Shown: in pieces, positions 45,110 to 59,800 of the stretch
How positions within the stretch are numbered: the stretch's first letter is position 1
Layout: each line of letters opens with the position of its first letter
NCBI GenBank assembly: GCA_029959085.1
Contig: JARWIR010000002.1
Span: forward strand, 40,854,233 to 40,918,232
DNA: 64,000 bases
Reading direction: 5' to 3'
From: Nemophila menziesii
Lineage: Eukaryota; Streptophyta; Magnoliopsida; Boraginales; Hydrophyllaceae
Notes under the pieces: generated by a model
The model's database searches: none
What the model was told of the DNA's origin: nothing
Seen by the model: the letters and a program-made list of their open reading frames with translations, nothing else
Made by a program: the position numbers and the translations under genes

Positions 45110-46595
45110 TGATGTCTCCTCATCTGTGATGAATTAATATTTAGATGAGACATCATTTTTAGTGATTTAGGAAGTCATTTAGTCGATTTTCTTGAGAAAT
45201 AGTGCACTTTCCTATTTTGAGTCTTGATTTAGTAAACTAATATTTTTAGAGCATATTGGGTTTAATTATTTATTTAGTGTAAAGATTTAAAGATAATTAT
45301 GGAGATTAATTAGAGTCCAAGTCAAAGACTAAGAGATATGGAAAGAGATAAGAATGGTAATTGGAGATAGAAGGACACAAATTTCAATTAGGAAAAGGAT
45401 AAGCTGCCAAATAAATCTGAATTTCTGCAGCTATGTTAAAGAACTAATGGTAACTCCAAAACCGAGCCGATTCTGGAAGATCCCTTTCATAGGGACGTAG
45501 ATAATTCCGTGAGGATTCTTTTGATATCTTATGAAGCAAAAACGGTTCAAGCTACGAATTTGAGTTGGGCTAGGAGTCCATTACTTTCCTTCTCCTTCAA
45601 GAAAACGAATTAGGTCTTCCTAAACACCTATAAATACACCCTTATACCATTGTAAACATGTCCTTGCTCAGTTTCAAGCTTAGGCTTAGTCCTTACTTGT
45701 ATTTTCTTAGTTTTAAATAATAGCTTAGTCCTTATATTTATTATTAATCCTTAGTATCAAGCTATTCATCTAGGAAGCAAGCTGACCTATAGAGGAAGAC
45801 AAGAAGCAAGAAGTTGGAGAGTGACAAACTCCTCTTCTAAATCTCACCTTCTATATATTTAGGGTAATTAGCTATAGATTTATGCTTCACCATATTTCTA
45901 AGCTTTTATTCTGTAAGTTTTACTTTAAATTGTTGGGTTATTATTTTGTCTTTAAATTCATAAATACAATTTGTTATTTTAATTGATTGAGCTTGGCGTA
46001 TATTGTTATTATGTGTTTTGACTTATTGTTACAACCTTAGATTTGGCCAATCTTAGGATTATTCTTAGTTATTGACAACACCACATAATCGTCTTGTTTT
46101 GATCTTTTGTCTAACTAGATAGCCATAGAGGTTTGATTTAATCACCAATCATTACTCAGGAATCCCTAGTATTGGAGAGGATGCTCCTAAGCCTAATAGA
46201 GGCTAGGTAGAAGTTAGAATCCTGGTTAATATATACTGCTTAATCTGTGACAGGTTAGAATAACAACTTAGTAAAATAGACTCATATTAGTGACCCTAAT
46301 CTATTAGACTCACATCCATAATTATTTATCTGCATTCTTATTTATTATTTCTCATCAGATAGTTAATCATATTATTTTATCTTTTTATATTTTATTCTTA
46401 AACATATAAATTCATCTACGCTTGTTAAATATAAGTATATCTAACGGATACAATCCCTGCGAACGAACTTGACTTATCATTATAACTTGCAAACGATCTG
46501 TGATACTTGCAGTGAGTTCCGTGGTTCTCAAGGGTTTGTGCTCTTTATTATTATCTTTATTTATCTATTATTTTATCACACCTTTTCCCTCACCA
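45110..46595 (+). mobile_element. Solo LTR, tandem copy 1
   Basis: 1,486 bp, TGATGTCTCC to CCTCACCA, flanked by the 5-bp target duplication CATAT (45,105-45,109 and 46,596-46,600). It splits the H fragment: uninterrupted H reads AATCATATACATATTAG. A TATA box (TATAAATA, 45,629-45,636) marks the core promoter expected in an LTR. No internal retrotransposon sequence remains. Confidence 0.9.
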
Positions 46596-46600
46596 CATAT

Positions 46601-46872
46601 ACATATTAGATAGGAAGAGACAAGAACCATAAGAGGGCTTCTCTGACAACCTTGAAATAAGTCAAGGTATCAAGCATGAGTCGGCAGTCAGATGGAGGCT
46701 CGGACCATGCATCACGCAGATCAAGAAGCTAGCAACAGAAGTTGGTCTGGTTTGTTTTAAACATATTCCGCAATGGTTTAATGATCGAGCAGACATTCTA
46801 GCAAAAGAAACCAGGCACAGGGCATCAAGGGAACAAGATTTATTGACAAATGTGGTATGTCAATTTTCCTAA
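46601..46872 (+). pseudogene. RNase H-like half-domain split by the LTR, tandem copy 1
   Basis: The EAQAII codons lie before the LTR (45,087-45,109) and the rest after it. A short deletion removes the ITIF region (AAGAGGGCTTCTCTGACAAC). ADILAKETRHRASREQDLL follows in another frame. Repeated at 49,807, 53,013, 56,219 and 59,425. Confidence 0.6.
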
Positions 46873-46962
46873 CTAGGAATAAGTTAATTTTCGATGTACT
46901 TATCTGAAATTTCATAGGCGTAAAAAAAAAATACGTTGGACCTAGAATTATCCCAAAAAAAA

Positions 46963-47216
46963 GAGAAAATTACTTTTAGAAGCCCAAAAAATCAAAAATT
47001 TCTTTAGAAAGTCCTAACTAATAATCATTCTACAGAGGGCTAAGTTTGATTTTTTTAGTTAGATTTTTTACCCTTATACCGCTACTCAGTTTTTTATCGG
47101 TACATACCAACAGTTTTAATTTTGGTATAGACCAATATTTATTTGTTCAGAACGTACCAATTTCCTGGTTTTGGTATGTACCAAATGCTACTTATGTTTG
47201 TTTTTACGTTTCAGGG
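46963..47216 (+). mobile_element. Left 254 bp of the MULE, tandem copy 1
   Basis: Starts GAGAAAATTACTTTTAGAAG as in unit B and is cut at TTTCAGGG where the next tandem copy begins. It includes the GGTACATACCAA inverted pair. Repeated in every copy; only in copy 5 does the element continue. Confidence 0.8.
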
Positions 47217-50200
47217 AAAGGTTTCAAGGCCCGTTGGGTGAAAATCTCTAGATAAATAAAATTATTTAAAAACTCGATACGAGTTGATGAAATTTTATAG
47301 TTGTACCATGTCCAGACATCGCTATTCTTGATTGCAACCCAAACTGACAAAATAATCACAAACTAAAATACAAATTAAATAATGATTATAGCTAGGTCGA
47401 TATTCAAATGAGCAAGCACTTATTAACATTTCTTCTAACTTTAGGCCAATACTATATTTTCTTATTAAATTGAGTAAATACCCCTATACCCCCTTTACTT
47501 TTTCTTAATCGTTAGCTTACCCCTTATTTTATATAAAGTGCAAATTTAACCCTTATTGTTTCAAAATGTGTTTGCATACCACCTGTGGACGAATTCCGTC
47601 TATTATCTCTGTTAAGTTAGGGTGCGACGCATGTACGATTATTTAATTATTTTTTATTATTATAAATATTTTAAATCATTTAAAATGATTAAACTTTTAT
47701 TTTATTGATAAAAACAAAAATAAATCATCTTTTTCACACTCATATTAGGAAAAAACTAAAAAGAAATCTCTTCAACTGCTGCCACCACCTGAAGCCAAGC
47801 TCGTCCCAGAAGTAAACTGGTGGCCACCCAAAAAAAAAGTCTCGCTGGAGTTGACCATTGACTACCGAAATTGACCAACATTGACCGTTGAAGTTGACTG
47901 ACAAGCAACCGTGGTGGTGATAAAATACATACTCCCCAGTCCCAAATACAATGTCCACTTAGCTTTTCAAACAGATTAAGAAAACTAATAATTACATACA
48001 CCATTACAGAATTACTCCTCATAAGGTGTCTTAATATTGTAAATATGTATTGGAAGTATAAATTTTAATTTTTTTAATAAGAGTAATATCGAAAAAAGTT
48101 GGAAAAAAGTGTCTTGATATTCTAAATGGACAATATTTTTAGGACACCATATTTAGTAAGTGGACATTATTTTTAGGACTGATCGAATAATTGTTTTGTA
48201 TTATTATTTTTTATATAAAGACATTTTAATTGGAAAAAATTAAAATAAAAAAAATTATTTGCTTAGCCTGATTTTTGAATACATTGTATGGAAGGAGAAG
48301 CGCAAGCAATCATATTGATGTCTCCTCATTTGTGATGAATTAATATTTAGATGAGACATCATTTTTAGTGATTTAGGAAGTCATTTAGTCGATTTTCTTG
48401 AGAAATAGTGCACTTTCCTATTTTGAGTCTTGATTTAGTAAACTAATATTTTTAGAGCATATTGGGTTTAATTATTTATTTAGTGTAAAGCTTTAAAGAT
48501 AATTATGGAGATTAATTAGAGTCCAAGTCAAAGACTAAGAGATATGGAAAGAGATAAGAATGGTAATTGGAGATAGAAGGACACAAAGTTCAGTTAGGAA
48601 AAGGATAAGCTGCCAAATAAATCTGAATTTCTGCAGCTATGTTAAAGAACTAATGGTAACTCCAAAACCGAGCCGATTCTGGAAGACCCCTTTCATAGGG
48701 ACGTAGATAATTCCGTGAGGATTCTTTTGATATCTTATGAAGCAAAAACGGTTCAAGCTACGAATTTGAGTTGGGCTAGGAGTCCATTACTTTCCTTCTC
48801 CTTCAAGAAAACGAATTAGGTCTTCCTAAACACCTATAAATACATCCTTATACCATTGTAAACATGTCCTTGCTCAGTTTCAAGCTTAGGCTTAGTCCTT
48901 ACTTGTATTTTCTTAGTTTTAAATAATAGCTTAGTCCTTATATTTATTATTAATCCTTAGTATCAAGCTATTCATCCAGGAAGCAAGCTGACCTATAGAG
49001 GAAGACAAGAAGCAAGAAGTTGGAGAGTGACAAACTCCTCTTCTAAATCTCACCTTCTATATATTTAGGGTAATTAGCTATAGATCTATGCTTCACCATA
49101 GTTCTAAGCTTTTATTCTGTAAGTTTTACTTTAAATTGTTGGGTTATTATTTTGTCTTTAAATTCATAAATACAATTTGTTATTTTAATTGATTGAGCTT
49201 GGCGTATATTGTTATTATGTGTTTTGACTTATTGTTACAACCTTAGATTTGGCCAATCTTAGGATTATTCTTAGTTATTGACAACACCACATAATCGTCT
49301 TGTTTTGATCTTTTGCCTAACTAGATAGCCATAGAGGTTTGATTTAATCACCAATCATTACTCAGGAATCCCTAGTATTAGAGAGGATGCTCCTAAGCCT
49401 AATAGAGGCTAGGTAGAAGTTAGAATCCTAGTTAATATATACTGCTTAATCTGTGACAGGTTAGAATAACAACTTAGTAAAATAGACTCATATTAGTGAC
49501 CCTAATCTATTAGACTCACATCCATAATTATTTATCTGCATTCTTATTTATTATTTCTCATCAGATAGTTAATCATATTATTTTATCTTTTTATATTTTA
49601 TTCTAAAACATATAAATTCATCTACGCTTGTTAAATATAAGTATATCTAACGGATACAATCCCTGCGAACGAACTTGACTTATCATTATAACTTGCAAAC
49701 GATCTGTGATACTTGCAGTGAGTTCCGTGGTTCTCAAGGGTTTGTGCTCTTTATTATTATCTTTATTTATCTATTATTTTATCACACCTTTTCCCTCACC
49801 ACATATACATATTAGATAGGAAGAGACAAGAACCATAAGAGGGCTTCTCTGACAACCTTGAAATAAGTCCAGGTATCAAGCATGAGTCGGCAGTCAGATG
49901 GAGGCTGGGACCATGCATCACGCAGATCAAGAAGCTAGCAACAGAAGTTGGTCTGGTTTGTTTTAAACATATTCCGCAATGGTTTAATGATCGAGCAGAC
50001 ATTCTAGCAAAAGAAACCAGGCACAGGGCATCAAGGGAACAAGATTTATTGACAAATGTGGTATGTCAATTTTCCTAACTAGGAATAAGTTAATTTTCGA
50101 TGTAGTTATCTGAAATTTCATAGGCGTAAAAAAAAAATACGTTGGACCTAGAATTATCCCAAAAAAAAGGGAAAATTACTTTTAGAAGCCCAAAAAATCA

Positions 50201-50422
50201 AAAATTTCTTTAGAAAGTCCTAACTAATAATCATTCTACAGAGGGCTAAGTTTGATTTTTTTAGTTAGATTTTTTACCCTTATACCGCTACTCAGTTTTT
50301 TATCGGTACATACCAACAGTTTTAATTTTGGTATAGACCAATATTTATTTGTTCAGAACGTACCAATTTCCTGGTTTTGGTATGTACCAAATGCTACTTA
50401 TGTTTGTTTTTACGTTTCAGGG
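47217..50422 (+). repeat. 3.2-kb tandem repeat, copy 2
   Basis: Same 3,206-bp length. It shares ATTAACATTTC, TAAATATTTT and AATTTAACCC with copies 3-5 but keeps the A-run before GTCTCGC of copy 1. Confidence 0.97.
48316..49801 (+). mobile_element. Solo LTR, tandem copy 2
   Basis: Same LTR and CATAT duplication, 3,206 bp further on. Confidence 0.9.
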
Positions 50423-53400
50423 AAAGGTTTCAAGGCCCGTTGGGTGAAAATCTCTAGATAAATAAAATTATTTAAAAACTCGATACGAGTTGATGAAATT
50501 TTATAGTTGTACCATGTCCAGACATCGCTATTCTTGATTGCAACCCAAACTGACAAAATAATCACAAACTAAAATACAAATTAAATAATGATTATAGCTA
50601 GGTCGATATTCAAATGAGCAAGCACTTATTAACATTTCTTCTAACTTTAGGCCAATACTATATTTTCTTATTAAATTGAGTAAATACCCCTATGCCCCCT
50701 TTACTTTTTCTTAATCGTTAACTTACCCCTTATTTTATATAAAGTGCAAATTTAACCCTTATTGTTTCAAAATGTGTTTGCATACCACCTGTGGACGAAT
50801 TCCGTCTATTATCTCTGTTAAGTTAGGGTGCGACGCATGTACGATTATTTAATTATTTTTTATTATTATAAATATTTTAAATCATTTAAAATGATTAAAC
50901 TTTTATTTTATTGATAAAAACAAAAATAAATCATCTTTTTCACACTCATATTAGGAAAAAACTAAAAAGAAATCTCTTCAACTGCTGCCACCACCTGAAG
51001 CCAAGCTCGTCCCAGAAGTAAACTGGTGGCCACCCAAAAAAGAAGTCTCGCTGGAGTTGACCATTGACTACCGAAATTGACCAACATTGACCGTTGAAGT
51101 TGACTGACAAGCAACCGTGGTGGTGATAAAATACATACTCCCCAGTCCCAAATACAATGTCCACTTAGCTTTTCAAACAGATTAAGAAAACTAATAATTA
51201 CATACACCATTACAGAATTACTCCTCATAAGGTGTCTTAATATTGTAAATATGTATTGGAAGTATAAATTTTAATTTTTTTAATAAGAGTAATATCGAAA
51301 AAAGTTGGAAAAAAGTGTCTTGATATTCTAAATGGACAATATTTTTAGGACACCATATTTAGTAAGTGGACATTATTTTTAGGACTGATCGAATAATTGT
51401 TTTGTATTATTATTTTTTATATAAAGACATTTTAATTGGAAAAATTTAAAATAAAAAAAATTATTTGCTTAGCCTGATTTTTGAATACATTGTATGGAAG
51501 GAGAAGCGCAAGCAATCATATTGATGTCTCCTCATTTGTGACTAATTAATATTTAGATGAGACATCATTTTTAGTGATTTAGGAAGTCATTTAGTCGATT
51601 TTCTTGAGAAATAGTGCACTTTCCTATTTTGAGTCTTGATTTAGTAAACTAATATTTTTAGAGCATATTGGGTTTAATTATTTATTTAGTGTAAAGCTTT
51701 AAAGATAATTATGGAGATTAATTAGAGTCCAAGTCAAAGACTAAGAGATATGGAAAGAGATAAGAATGGTAATTGGAGATAGAAGGACACAGAGTTCAAT
51801 TAGGAAAAGGATAAGCTGCCAAATAAATCTGAATTTCTGCAGCTATGTTAAAGAACTAATGGTAACTCCAAAACCGAGCCGATTCTGGAAGACCCCTTTC
51901 ATAGGGACGTAGATAATTCCGTGAGGATTCTTTTGATATCTTATGAAGCAAAAACGGTTCAAGCTACGAATTTGAGTTGGGCTAGGAGTCCATTACTTTC
52001 CTTCTCCTTCAAGAAAACGAATTAGGTCTTCCTAAACACCTATAAATACACCCTTATACCATTGTAAACATGTCCTTGCTCAGTTTCAAGCTTAGGCTTA
52101 GTCCTTACTTGTATTTTCTTAGTTTTAAATAATAGCTTAGTCCTTATATTTATTATTAATCCTTAGTATCAAGCTATTCATCCAGGAAGCAAGCTGACCT
52201 ATAGAGGAAGACAAGAAGCAAGAAGTTGGAGAGTGACAAACTCCTCTTCTAAATCTCACCTTCTATATATTTAGGGTAATTAGCTATAGATCTATGCTTC
52301 ACCATAGTTCTAAGCTTTTATTCTGTAAGTTTTACTTTAAATTGTTGGGTTATTATTTTGTCTTTAAATTCATAAATACAATTTGTTATTTTAATTGATT
52401 GAGCTTGGCGTATATTGTTATTATGTGTTTTGACTTATTGTTACAACCTTAGATTTGGCCAATCTTAGGATTATTCTTAGTTATTGACAACACCACATAA
52501 TCGTCTTGTTTTGATCTTTTGCCTAACTAGATAGCCATAGAGGTTTGATTTAATCACCAATCATTACTCAGGAATCCCTAGTATTGGAGAGGATGCTCCT
52601 AAGCCTAATAGAGGCTAGGTAGAAGTTAGAATCCTAGTTAATATATACTGCTTAATCTGTGACAGGTTAGAATAACAACTTAGTAAAATAGACTCATATT
52701 AGTGACCCTAATCTATTAGACTCACATCCATAATTATTTATCTGCATTCTTATTTATTATTTCTCATCAGATAGTTAATCATATTATTTTATCTTTTTAT
52801 ATTTTATTCTAAAACATATAAATTCATCTACGCTTGTTAAATATAAGTATATCTAACGGATACAATCCCTGCGAACGAACTTGACTTATCATTATAACTT
52901 GCAAACGATCTGTGATACTTGCAGTGAGTTCCGTGGTTCTCAAGGGTTTGTGCTCTTTATTATTATCTTTATTTATCTATTATTTTATCACACCTTTGCC
53001 CTCACCACATATACATATTAGATAGGAAGAGACAAGAACCATAAGAGGGCTTCTCTGACAACCTTGAAATAAGTAAAGGTATCAAGCATGAGTCGGCAGT
53101 CAGATGGAGGCTCGGACCATGCATCACGCAGATCAAGAAGCTAGCAACAGAAGTTGGTCTGGTTTGTTTTAAACATATTCCGCAATGGTTTAATGATCGA
53201 GCAGACATTCTAGCAAAAGAAACCAGGCACAGGGCATCAAGGGAACAAGATTTATTGACAAATGTGGTATGTCAATTTTCCTAACTAGGAATAAGTTAAT
53301 TTTCGATGTAGTTATCTGAAATTTCATAGGCGTAAAAAAAAAATACGTTGGACCTAGAATTATCCCAAAAAAAAGAGAAAATTACTTTTAGAAGCCCAAA

Positions 53401-53628
53401 AAATCAAAAATTTCTTTAGAAAGTCCTAACTAATAATCATTCTACAGAGGGCTAAGTTTGATTTTTTTAGTTAGATTTTTTACCCTTATACCGCTACTCA
53501 GTTTTTTATCGGTACATACCAACAGTTTTAATTTTGGTATAGACCAATATTTATTTGTTCAGAACGTACCAATTTCCTGGTTTTGGTATGTACCAAATGC
53601 TACTTATGTTTGTTTTTACGTTTCAGGG
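50423..53628 (+). repeat. 3.2-kb tandem repeat, copy 3
   Basis: First copy with AAAAAAGAAGTCTCGC and CCTTTGCCCTC, both also in copies 4 and 5. Confidence 0.97.
51522..53007 (+). mobile_element. Solo LTR, tandem copy 3
   Basis: Same LTR. Has GTGACTAATTAAT where the others have GTGATGAATTAAT near the start. Confidence 0.9.
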
Positions 53629-56600
53629 AAAGGTTTCAAGGCCCGTTGGGTGAAAATCTCTAGATAAATAAAATTATTTAAAAACTCGATACGAGTTGAT
53701 GAAATTTTATAGTTGTACCATGTCCAGACATCGCTATTCTTGATTGCAACCCAAACTGACAAAATAATCACAAACTAAAATACAAATTAAATAATGATTA
53801 TAGCTAGGTCGATATTCAAATGAGCAAGCACTTATTAACATTTCTTCTAACTTTAGGCCAATACTATATTTTCTTATTAAATTGAGTAAATACCCCTATG
53901 CCCCCTTTACTTTTTCTTAATCGTTAGCTTACCCCTTATTTTATATAAAGTGCAAATTTAACCCTTATTGTTTCAAAATGTGTTTGCATACCACCTGTGG
54001 ACGAATTCCGTCTATTATCTCTGTTAAGTTAGGGTGCGACGCATGTACGATTATTTAATTATTTTTTATTATTATAAATATTTTAAATCATTTAAAATGA
54101 TTAAACTTTTATTTTATTGATAAAAACAAAAATAAATCATCTTTTTCACACTCATATTAGGAAAAAACTAAAAAGAAATCTCTTCAACTGCTGCCACCAC
54201 CTGAAGCCAAGCTCATCCCAGAAGTAAACTGGTGGCCACCCAAAAAAGAAGTCTCGCTGGAGTTGACCATTGACTACCGAAATTGACCAACATTGACCGT
54301 TGAAGTTGACTGACAAGCAACCGTGGTGGTGATAAAATACATACTCCCCAGTCCCAAATACAATGTCCACTTAGCTTTTCAAACAGATTAAGAAAACTAA
54401 TAATTACATACACCATTACAGAATTACTCCTCATAAGGTGTCTTAATATTGTAAATATGTATTGGAAGTATAAATTTTAATTTTTTTAATAAGAGTAATA
54501 TCGAAAAAAGTTGGAAAAAAGTGTCTTGATATTCTAAATGGACAATATTTTTAGGACACCATATTTAGTAAGTGGACATTATTTTTAGGACTGATCGAAT
54601 AATTGTTTTGTATTATTATTTTTTATATAAAGACATTTTAATTGGAAAAATTTAAAATAAAAAAAATTATTTGCTTAGCCTGATTTTTTAATACATTGTA
54701 TGGAAGGAGAAGCGCAAGCAATCATATTGATGTCTCCTCATTTGTGATGAATTAATATTTAGATGAGACATCATTTTTAGTGATTTAGGAAGTCATTTAG
54801 TCGATTTTCTTGAGAAATAGTGCACTTTCCTATTTTGAGTCTTGATTTAGTAAACTAAAATTTTTAGAGCATATTGGGTTTAATTATTTATTTAGTGTAA
54901 AGCTTTAAAGATAATTATGGAGATTAATTAGAGTCCAAGTCAAAGACTAAGAGATATGGAAAGAGATAAGAATGGTAATTGGAGATAGAAGGACACAGAG
55001 TTCAGTTAGGAAAAGGATAAGCTGCCAAATAAATCTGAATTTCTGCAGCTATGTTAAAGAACTAATGGTAACTCCAAAACCGAGCCGATTCTGGAAGACC
55101 CCTTTCATAGGGACGTAGATAATTCCGTGAGGATTCTTTTGATATCTTATGAAGCAAAAACGGTTCAAGCTACGAATTTGAGTTGGGCTAGGAGTCCATT
55201 ACTTTCCTTCTCCTTCAAGAAAACGAATTAGGTCTTCCTAAACACCTATAAATACACCCTTATACCATTGTAAACATGTCCTTGCTCAGTTTCAAGCTTA
55301 GGCTTAGTCCTTACTTGTATTTTCTTAGTTTTAAATAATAGCTTAGTCCTTATATTTATTATTAATCCTTAGTATCAAGCTATTCATCCAGGAAGCAAGC
55401 TGACCTATAGAGGAAGACAAGAAGCAAGAAGTTGGAGAGTGACAAACTCCTCTTCTAAATCTCACCTTCTATATATTTAGGGTAATTAGCTATAGATCTA
55501 TGCTTCACCATAGTTCTAAGCTTTTATTCTGTAAGTTTTACTTTAAATTGTTGGGTTATTATTTTGTCTTTAAATTCATAAATACAATTTGTTATTTTAA
55601 TTGATTGAGCTTGGCGTATATTGTTATTATGTGTTTTGACTTATTGTTACAACCTTAGATTTGGCCAATCTTAGGATTATTCTTAGTTATTGACAACACC
55701 ACATAATCGTCTTGTTTTGATCTTTTGCCTAACTAGATAGCCATAGAGGTTTGATTTAATCACCAATCATTACTCAGGAATCCCTAGTATTGGAGAGGAT
55801 GCTCCTAAGCCTAATAGAGGCTAGGTAGAAGTTAGAATCCTAGTTAATATATACTGCTTAATCTGTGACAGGTTAGAATAACAACTTAGTAAAATAGACT
55901 CATATTAGTGACCCTAATCTATTAGACTCACATCCATAATTATTTATCTGCATTCTTATTTATTATTTCTCATCAGATAGTTAATCATATTATTTTATCT
56001 TTTTATATTTTATTCTAAAACATATAAATTCATCTACGCTTGTTAAATATAAGTATATCTAACGGATACAATCCCTGCGAACGAACTTGACTTATCATTA
56101 TAACTTGCAAACGATCTGTGATACTTGCAGTGAGTTCCGTGGTTCTCAAGGGTTTGTGCTCTTTATTATTATCTTTATTTATCTATTATTTTATCACACC
56201 TTTGCCCTCACCACATATACATATTAGATAGGAAGAGACAAGAACCATAAGAGGGCTTCTCTGACAACCTTGAAATAAGTAAAGGTATCAAGCATGAGTC
56301 GGCAGTCAGATGGAGGCTCGGACCATGCATCACGCAGATCAAGAAGCTAGCAACAGAAGTTGGTCTGGTTTGTTTTAAACATATTCCGCAATGGTTTAAT
56401 GATCGAGCAGACATTCTAGCAAAAGAAACCAGGCACAGGGCATCAAGGGAACAAGATTTATTGACAAATGTGGTATGTCAATTTTCCTAACTAGGAATAA
56501 GTTAATTTTCGATGTAGTTATCTGAAATTTCATAGGCGTAAAAAAAAAATACGTTGGACCTAGAATTATCCCAAAAAAAAGAGAAAATTACTTTTAGAAG

Positions 56601-56834
56601 CCCAAAAAATCAAAAATTTCTTTAGAAAGTCCTAACTAATAATCATTCTACAGAGGGCTAAGTTTGATTTTTTTAGTTAGATTTTTTACCCTTATACCGC
56701 TACTCAGTTTTTTATCGGTACATACCAACAGTTTTAATTTTGGTATAGACCAATATTTATTTGTTCAGAACGTACCAATTTCCTGGTTTTGGTATGTACC
56801 AAATGCTACTTATGTTTGTTTTTACGTTTCAGGG
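53629..56834 (+). repeat. 3.2-kb tandem repeat, copy 4
   Basis: Shares AAACTAAAATTTTTAG with copy 5 only, where copies 1-3 have AAACTAATATTTTTAG. Confidence 0.97.
54728..56213 (+). mobile_element. Solo LTR, tandem copy 4
   Basis: Same LTR and CATAT duplication. Confidence 0.9.
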
Positions 56835-59800
56835 AAAGGTTTCAAGGCCCGTTGGGTGAAAATCTCTAGATAAATAAAATTATTTAAAAACTCGATACGA
56901 GTTGATGAAATTTTATAGTTGTACCATGTCCAGACATCGCTATTCTTGATTGCAACCCAAACTGACAAAATAATCACAAACTAAAATACAAATTAAATAA
57001 TGATTATAGCTAGGTCGATATTCAAATGAGCAAGCACTTATTAACATTTCTTCTAACTTTAGGCCAATACTATATTTTCTTATTAAATTGAGTAAATACC
57101 CCTATGCCCCCTTTACTTTTTCTTAATCGTTAGCTTACCCCTTATTTTATATAAAGTGCAAATTTAACCCTTATTGTTTCAAAATGTGTTTGCATACCAC
57201 CTGTGGACGAATTCCGTCTATTATCTCTGTTAAGTTAGGGTGCGACGCATGTACGATTATTTAATTATTTTTTATTATTATAAATATTTTAAATCATTTA
57301 AAATGATTAAACTTTTATTTTATTGATAAAAACAAAAATAAATCATCTTTTTCACACTCATATTAGGAAAAAACTAAAAAGAAATCTCTTCAACTGCTGC
57401 CACCACCTGAAGCCAAGCTCGTCCCAGAAGTAAACTGGTGGCCACCCAAAAAAGAAGTCTCGCTGGAGTTGACCATTGACTACCGAAATTGACCAACATT
57501 GACCGTTGAAGTTGACTGACAAGCAACCGTGGTGGTGATAAAATACATACTCCCCAGTCCCAAATACAATGTCCACTTAGCTTTTCAAACAGATTAAGAA
57601 AACTAATAATTACATACACCATTACAGAATTACTCCTCATAAGGTGTCTTAATATTGTAAATATGTATTGGAAGTATAAATTTTAATTTTTTTAATAAGA
57701 GTAATATCGAAAAAAGTTGGAAAAAAGTGTCTTGATATTCTAAATGGACAATATTTTTAGGACACCATATTTAGTAAGTGGACATTATTTTTAGGACTGA
57801 TCGAATAATTGTTTTGTATTATTATTTTTTATATAAAGACATTTTAATTGGAAAAATTTAAAATAAAAAAAATTATTTGCTTAGCCTGATTTTTGAATAC
57901 ATTGTATGGAAGGAGAAGCGCAAGCAATCATATTGATGTCTCCTCATTTGTGATGAATTAATATTTAGATGAGACATCATTTTTAGTGATTTAGGAAGTC
58001 ATTTAGTCGATTTTCTTGAGAAATAGTGCACTTTCCTATTTTGAGTCTTGATTTAGTAAACTAAAATTTTTAGAGCATATTGGGTTTAATTATTTATTTA
58101 GTGTAAAGCTTTAAAGATAATTATGGAGATTAATTAGAGTCCAAGTCAAAGACTAAGAGATATGGAAAGAGATAAGAAAGGTAATTGGAGATAGAAGGAC
58201 ACAGAGTTCAGTTAGGAAAAGGATAAGCTGCCAAATAAATCTGAATTTCTGCAGCTATGTTAAAGAACTAATGGTAACTCCAAAACCGAGCCGATTCTGG
58301 AAGACCCCTTTCATAGGGACGTAGATAATTCCGTGAGGATTCTTTTGATATCTTATGAAGCAAAAACGGTTCAAGCTACGAATTTGAGTTGGGCTAGGAG
58401 TCCATTACTTTCCTTCTCCTTCAAGAAAACGAATTAGGTCTTCCTAAACACCTATAAATACACCCTTATACCATTGTAAACATGTCCTTGCTCAGTTTCA
58501 AGCTTAGGCTTAGTCCTTACTTGTATTTTCTTAGTTTTAAATAATAGCTTAGTCCTTATATTTATTATTAATCCTTAGTATCAAGCTATTCATCCAGGAA
58601 GCAAGCTGACCTATAGAGGAAGACAAGAAGCAAGAAGTTGGAGAGTGACAAACTCCTCTTCTAAATCTCACCTTCTATATATTTAGGGTAATTAGCTATA
58701 GATCTATGCTTCACCATAGTTCTAAGCTTTTATTCTGTAAGTTTTACTTTAAATTGTTGGGTTATTATTTTGTCTTTAAATTCATAAATACAATTTGTTA
58801 TTTTAATTGATTGAGCTTGGCGTATATTGTTATTATGTGTTTTGACTTATTGTTACAACCTTAGATTTGGCCAATCTTAGGATTATTCTTAGTTATTGAC
58901 AACACCACATAATCGTCTTGTTTTGATCTTTTGCCTAACTAGATAGCCATAGAGGTTTGATTTAATCACCAATCATTACTCAGGAATCCCTAGTATTGGA
59001 GAGGATGCTCCTAAGCCTAATAGAGGCTAGGTAGAAGTTAGAATCCTAGTTAATATATACTGCTTAATCTGTGACAGGTTAGAATAACAACTTAGTAAAA
59101 TAGACTCATATTAGTGACCCTAATCTATTAGACTCACATCCATAATTATTTATCTGCATTCTTATTTATTATTTCTCATCAGATAGTTAATCATATTATT
59201 TTATCTTTTTATATTTTATTCTAAAACATATAAATTCATCTACGCTTGTTAAATATAAGTATATCTAACGGATACAATCCCTGCGAACGAACTTGACTTA
59301 TCATTATAACTTGCAAACGATCTGTGATACTTGCAGTGAGTTCCGTGGTTCTCAAGGGTTTGTGCTCTTTATTATTATCTTTATTTATCTATTATTTTAT
59401 CACACCTTTGCCCTCACCACATATACATATTAGATAGGAAGAGACAAGAACCATAAGAGGGCTTCTCTGACAACCTTGAAATAAGTAAAGGTATCAAGCA
59501 TGAGTCGGCAGTCAGATGGAGGCTCGGACCATGCATCACGCAGATCAAGAAGCTAGCAACAGAAGTTGGTCTTGTTTGTTTTAAACATATTCCGCAATGG
59601 TTTAATGATCGAGCAGACATTCTAGCAAAAGAAACCAGGCACAGGGCATCAAGGGAACAAGATTTATTGACAAATGTGGTATGTCAATTTTCCTAACTAG
59701 GAATAAGTTAATTTTCGATGTAGTTATCTGAAATTTCTTAGGCGTAAAAAAAAATACGTTGGACCTAGAATATCCCAAAAAAAAGAGAAAATTACTTTTA

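Larger units (their letters stand above)
44011..47216 (+). repeat. 3.2-kb tandem repeat, copy 1
   Basis: 3,206 bp from AAAGGTTTCAAGGCCC of module R to TTTTACGTTTCAGGG of the MULE. It keeps the ancestral state at the left: ATTACCATTTC, TAAACATTTT and AATTTACCCC, as in module R copy 1. Confidence 0.97.

Noticed and set aside
47046..47255. 69-codon plus-strand ORF repeated five times (MIFLVRFFTLIPLL...)
   Set aside because: It lies across the MULE end and the AGGG junction, and its hydrophobic start comes from T-rich DNA. No family and no start context.
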